The notes under the pieces were generated by a model. The model saw only the letters and a program-made list of their open reading frames with translations, made no database searches and was not told the DNA's origin. From CAYPCH01 sp964409165 (GTDB lineage Bacteria > Bacillota > Clostridia > Acetivibrionales > Acetivibrionaceae): a DNA stretch of 9,877 bases. The stretch is taken from NCBI GenBank assembly GCA_964409165.1, contig CAYPCH010000134.1, positions 1 to 9,877 on the forward strand, read 5' to 3'. Below, piece after piece: positions 7,663 to 9,877 of this stretch; position 1 is the stretch's first letter; the number at the start of each line of letters is the position of its first letter. A program made the position numbers and the translations under genes.

Positions 7663-8132
7663 TTGTATTTCTACTCTTAATATTACCGTTACTTACTTTA
7701 TCAATTTTTTTGCGTTTAGTAAATACTGTCCATATTTTGATGAAGCAAAGACCTCTATTACAGGTTTTATCCCATAAAAAAACTGCAATACAAGCAATGC
7801 CTGCAAGCAGTCTATTTACAAAAAAAATAGCATTTCCCTTTATCATAAAATAACCTACAATGATTATTATCAATACATAATTGTGTTAATAAACAGCAAA
7901 CTAGTTGAACATCCTATAGATACACTATGGGTTATCTTATGAAACCAGACTTTAAGCAGAGCATTCCTGATATAAGTTTTTGTGATCTTTGCATGTGAAT
8001 AGTCATCTGCATAGTCTTCATAAGAACCCCTCTAAAAATTTTATAATATTAAATATTACATGAAAAGGATACAATAAATATCCTGACATTTCAACTTCAA
8101 AAACAATTATGTATCATTCTTGAACGCTCAGA
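7605..8132. other. Long region without a convincing gene between hisC and the BI-1 family gene
   Basis: About 530 bp carry only weak signals. A minus-strand frame at 7622-7873 would encode 83 residues but starts at TTG without a ribosome site and matches nothing recognised. Around 7870-8032 two overlapping minus-strand frames look slightly gene-like: a 29-codon ORF (ATG 8021 to stop 7932) behind GAGGGG at 8027-8032, and a 53-codon frame without a start (about 8031-7870) containing 'YEDYADDYSHAKITKTYI'. The second may be a decayed gene fragment. The hisC promoter should be here, but no good -35/-10 pair was found. Confidence 0.5.
8066..8084. repeat. Short inverted repeat downstream of the BI-1 family gene
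   Basis: AGGATA (8066-8071) and TATCCT (8079-8084) form a perfect 6-bp inverted repeat with a 7-nt loop, 48 bp after the stop of the BI-1 family gene. On the minus strand it is followed by TTTC, so at best it is a weak terminator; it could equally be an operator or chance in AT-rich DNA. Confidence 0.3.
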
Positions 8133-8837
8133 TTAAGATCTTTTCCTTCCTAGTATCCTCAATATATACAGGAACAGGTTGATAAAATCAAGGTACAGCG
8201 TAAGTGCTCCGATTATTGCTACATTTCTTTCCTTTTCAGTCCCTGAATAATGCTGATGTATATATTTAATCTTTTGACTGTCATAAGCTGTAAGCCCAAG
8301 AAAAATAACAACACCTGCAAAAGACACTACCCATTCAAACACACCGCTTCGAAGGAATATGTTTACTATTGAAACCAAAATAAGTCCTATCAAGCCCATC
8401 AGCATTATTTTGCCAAACGAGGTCAGATCTGCTTTTGTTAATAGTCCGTAACCACTCATAAATCCGAAAAAGCCTGCGGTAAAGAAAAAAGCGGTTGCAA
8501 TGGAAGAACCTGAAAAAGCAACAAATATTATGGACATCGTAATTCCGTTAAGGGTTGCATAGAACAAAAACGCTGTTGCTGCCATAGTATAATCCATTTT
8601 CATTGCCCTGCTTGATAAAAACCATACAAAAGCGACCTCAGCAATCATCAAGCCATAAAAAGCAAAGTTATTGGTAAATATTGATTCTGCCAATGACGGA
8701 GTAGAGGCCACACCCAAGGCAGACAAAGCTGTAACCAGAAGCCCTATAAACATCCAGCCGTAGACTCTAACCATTTGTGCAGCAAAGCTGCTCCTCTCTG
8801 TTAATACATTATCGTAATTATTACCGTTCATTTGCAT
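8133..8837 (-). CDS. Bax inhibitor-1 / YetJ-YccA family integral membrane protein
   Basis: The 234-residue protein has a short hydrophilic N-terminus and about seven hydrophobic helices, the size and layout of bacterial BI-1 (TMBIM) proteins. Family signatures are 'YATLNGITMSIIF' (about 93-105), 'GLTAYDSQKIK' (Asp186) and 'LTLYLDFINLFLYILRILG' (Asp217). In B. subtilis YetJ the two equivalent aspartates form a pH-sensitive pair that gates a calcium leak, and both are present here. Calcium leak or proton-linked transport across the inner membrane is therefore the best guess, although the cellular role of bacterial members is poorly known. AGGAGG at 8842-8847 is 4 nt from ATG 8837 and 10 nt from the in-frame ATG 8831 (MNGNNYDN), so the start is uncertain by two codons. 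The gene stands alone: 300 bp of decayed DNA lies upstream and a long non-coding stretch downstream. Confidence 0.9.
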   Translation of the reverse strand: MQMNGNNYDNVLTERSSFAAQMVRVYGWMFIGLLVTALSALGVASTPSLAESIFTNNFAFYGLMIAEVAFVWFLSSRAMKMDYTMAATAFLFYATLNGITMSIIFVAFSGSSIATAFFFTAGFFGFMSGYGLLTKADLTSFGKIMLMGLIGLILVSIVNIFLRSGVFEWVVSFAGVVIFLGLTAYDSQKIKYIHQHYSGTEKERNVAIIGALTLYLDFINLFLYILRILGRKRS

Positions 8838-8979
8838 CCATCCTCCTATACTTTATTAACTATATGGTTTATGTTTCAAAAAAGCTAACATTTTAAACTG
8901 AAATGCCTTTATTCTTCATAAAATATTCGAATCTTTAATATCCAGCATAAACCAAAATTTTATAATGCTTACTGTTTCA

Positions 8980-9032
8980 AGTATAACATATTTTATGAAA
9001 TAATTATACATTTGAGTTTCCCCATTTTTTAA
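8980..9032 (-). promoter_or_regulatory. Candidate promoter region of the BI-1 family gene
   Basis: The 217 bp upstream of the gene hold two minus-strand candidates. One is a consensus -10 TATAAT (9003-9008), 18 bp after a poor -35 TTAAAA (9027-9032). The other is an extended -10 TGTTATACT (8980-8988) without a recognisable -35. AT-rich DNA yields such matches easily, so neither is secure. Confidence 0.35.
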
Positions 9033-9054
9033 TATAGTGCTAAATAGTCTGGCT

Positions 9055-9276
9055 TGGCTGTGGACATGAAATTTATTGTGACATTCAGGATGTATTATTG
9101 ATTTGTTAGTTATTAGTTGATTCTTCTGTATGCATTCGCCATCCTGTTTCTTTGGTTATATCTTTACTACAAACAGTACATTTTCCTTTTTGTTTGTTCC
9201 ACATTTTTATTAACTTCTTTCGGCCACCCATGCTCTCAAACAACCTATATCCTTCTCGCTCCTCAAAGTAGGCTAG
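9055..9276 (-). pseudogene. Broken C-terminal HNH fragment, probably of a group II intron maturase
   Basis: On the minus strand the frame reads 'LAYFEEREGYRLFESMGGR' from 9276, then 'KKLIKMWNKQKGKCTVCSKD', 'ITKETGWRMHTEES', and stops at 9106-9108. A different frame then gives 'IIHPECHNKFHVHS' (about 9098-9057). Together these match the C-terminal HNH endonuclease of group II intron reverse transcriptases: a Cys-x2-Cys knuckle, a Gly-Trp-x-x-His strand, then 'LHPxCHxxxH'. The usual HH pair and the Gly-Gly loop between the halves are gone and the frame has shifted, so the domain is dead. No reverse transcriptase domain or intron RNA domain V was found on either side; the open frame begins only at 9300, after a stop. 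It is a relic of an inserted element. The assignment rests on motif memory, not a search. Confidence 0.6.
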
Positions 9277-9280
9277 GTTA

Positions 9281-9298
9281 CTGTTAACGGAATAACAG
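9281..9298. repeat. Perfect 6-bp inverted repeat between the intron relic and the attC-like element
   Basis: CTGTTA (9281-9286) and TAACAG (9293-9298) flank a 6-nt loop (ACGGAA). It lies between the end of the HNH relic and the larger inverted-repeat element, so it may mark a junction between mobile pieces or act as a small hairpin. Confidence 0.35.
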
Positions 9299-9305
9299 GT
9301 TTATT

Positions 9306-9395
9306 AGTTAAACATTTATCTGCACGACTTCGTGTCGTACGAGAATCACTCCATGCTCTTGCTCTCGTAGCCTTCGCTGAGATGCATTGTTAGCT
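9306..9395 (-). repeat. 90-bp nested inverted-repeat element resembling an integron attC site
   Basis: The outer arms AGTTAAACATTTATCTGC (9306-9323) and GCTGAGATGCATTGTTAGCT (9376-9395) are imperfectly complementary, with 12 of 17 positions matching over the outer part. Inside are a perfect 7-bp pair TACGAGA (9338-9344) / TCTCGTA (9363-9369) and a 5-bp hairpin ACGAC (9324-9328) / GTCGT (9334-9338). The element is visibly richer in G+C than its surroundings. On the minus strand it begins AGCTAACAATGC, 15 nt after the toxin stop, and ends ATGTTTAAC. The AAC...GTT ends, imperfect arms, a length within the attC range and its place just behind a toxin gene all fit an attC. The outer boxes do not strictly match RYYYAAC/GTTRRRY and no integrase is in view, so a miniature mobile element or other structured repeat remains possible. 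Confidence 0.35.
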
Positions 9396-9410
9396 GGAGT
9401 CGGACGCCCC

Positions 9411-9740
9411 TCAAATCCCATGTTTATCAATGTCACCAAACAAAACTCTAATATAGTCTCTTGAACCGTATAAAATCCGATATATATATACATGCTTTTC
9501 ATCAGCTTTATAAAAGATAATATACTTTTCACAAGCTAAAAAACGAAAATCTGTGCTTATACCTATTTTTACGCTTAATCCATTCCCTATAAAGGGATAT
9601 TCAACTAACGATTCGTATTTACTTATTATCCTATCAATTATTCTATTTGCAGCTTTAGGGTTATCAAGTTTGGTTGCAATATATTCTTTAATGTCCTTCA
9701 AATCTTGTAACGCTATAGGATTTATTCTTAATGTATGCAA
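9411..9740 (-). CDS. RelE/ParE superfamily toxin of a type II toxin-antitoxin module
   Basis: A 109-residue protein with the RelE/ParE pattern: N-terminal beta strand then helices ('LRINPIALQDLKDIKEYI'), a middle 'YPFIGNGLS', and the C-terminal sheet 'DFRFLACEKYIIFYKAD' and 'VYIYRILYGSRDY' ending in 'LFG'. RelE-type members cleave mRNA on the ribosome and ParE-type members inhibit gyrase; the sequence does not settle which. It starts at TTG 9740 behind GGGGGA (spacing about 7), 3 nt after the stop of an antitoxin-like frame, a typical translationally coupled TA operon. The module likely autoregulates from a promoter beyond the window. Directly after its stop comes the attC-like element, the arrangement expected of an integron cassette. 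The gene looks intact. Confidence 0.88.
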   Translation of the reverse strand: MHTLRINPIALQDLKDIKEYIATKLDNPKAANRIIDRIISKYESLVEYPFIGNGLSVKIGISTDFRFLACEKYIIFYKADEKHVYIYRILYGSRDYIRVLFGDIDKHGI

Positions 9741-9743
9741 AGA

Positions 9744-9877
9744 TTATTCCCCCAAGCTTTTCCTAACATCATCAGCACTAAGCCAGTCGTTATCACTTTT
9801 TACTGCTTTTTCAGCATCTGAAAGTTGAGATAACAGTTTTATAGTCGCTTTAATCTTTTCGTACTCAGCCATATCAA
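9744..9877 (-). CDS. Antitoxin C-terminal part (Phd/RelB-like), N-terminus beyond window
   Basis: The frame enters from the window edge and ends at TAA 9744-9746, 3 nt before the toxin start. The visible 43 residues run from 'DMAEYEKIKATIKLL' through 'LSDAEKAVKSDNDWL' to 'SADDVRKSLGE'. The 'YEkIKA...LL' helix, the acidic middle and the 'L(s/t)xxDVRKxLG' end resemble the toxin-binding tail of Phd/YefM or RelB antitoxins. An internal ATG (9872) could start a 42-residue protein, but no ribosome site can be judged with only 5 bases before it. The DNA-binding half is more likely off the window. Its position before a RelE/ParE toxin is the strongest evidence. Confidence 0.75.
   Translation of the reverse strand, partial: DMAEYEKIKATIKLLSQLSDAEKAVKSDNDWLSADDVRKSLGE

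Noticed and set aside
7622..7873. 83-codon minus-strand ORF upstream of hisC
   Set aside because: TTG start without a ribosome site, and its hydrophobic runs arise from A/T-rich codons. No recognisable domain.
9306..9395. Reading the 90-bp element as 3' catalytic RNA domains (V/VI) of the group II intron
   Set aside because: It lies upstream of the maturase relic on the minus strand, whereas domains V and VI follow the ORF, and no domain V-like AGC...GUUC hairpin was found.
9308..9532. 74-codon minus-strand ORF overlapping the toxin and running through the attC-like element
   Set aside because: It is the alternate frame of the toxin 3' end extended through a structured non-coding element. 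It has no family resemblance, and the toxin frame is clearly the coding one.
9553..9828. 91-codon plus-strand ORF opposite the toxin and antitoxin
   Set aside because: Antisense to two genes with clear family patterns; no ribosome site was noted.
1..9877. CRISPR array, tRNA or rRNA genes
   Set aside because: No regularly spaced repeats with unique spacers and no tRNA- or rRNA-like segments were recognised on either strand by eye.

Overview
The window is AT-rich DNA in which every supportable gene lies on the minus strand. Gene content and style suggest a Gram-positive anaerobe of the class Clostridia: strong purine-rich ribosome sites (GGGGAGGG, AGGAGG), an FprA-type flavodiiron protein, and large secreted RHS/YD-repeat proteins. 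An Acetivibrio/Ruminiclostridium-like genome is plausible, but that is inference. A run of exactly 100 N (5061-5160) shows this is a scaffolded draft assembly, and three genes are incomplete: two at the window edges and one at the gap.

From high to low coordinates, which is the direction of transcription, the right end (about 9055-9877) is an accessory patch. It holds the C-terminal end of a Phd/RelB-like antitoxin and a complete RelE/ParE-like toxin that starts at TTG 3 nt later. Fifteen nt after the toxin stop comes a 90-bp element of nested inverted repeats whose outer arms, spacing and AAC/GTT ends resemble an integron attC site. Next is a broken fragment that reads like the HNH endonuclease tail of a group II intron maturase.

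A block of ordinary chromosomal genes follows: a seven-helix Bax inhibitor-1/YetJ family membrane protein (8133-8837), a 540-bp region with no convincing gene, a stand-alone histidinol-phosphate aminotransferase hisC (6506-7591), and an A-type flavodiiron protein (5161-6311) behind a near-consensus sigma-A promoter. The flavodiiron gene loses its last few codons in the N gap.

The left half is a two-gene secreted system. The first gene encodes a 726-residue exported protein with a WapA/RHS-type N-terminal region, a DNRLRE module and fibronectin-type repeats. Nineteen nt later begins a very large exported protein (945 residues visible, running off the window). It has a subtilisin-like protease, two low-complexity repeat blocks, a DUF6531/RHS barrel start and a Kelch-like motif at the edge. 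The layout looks like a WapA-style RHS protein split into two genes with a protease added to the second. This pair and the attC-like toxin-antitoxin patch are the most interesting parts of the window.
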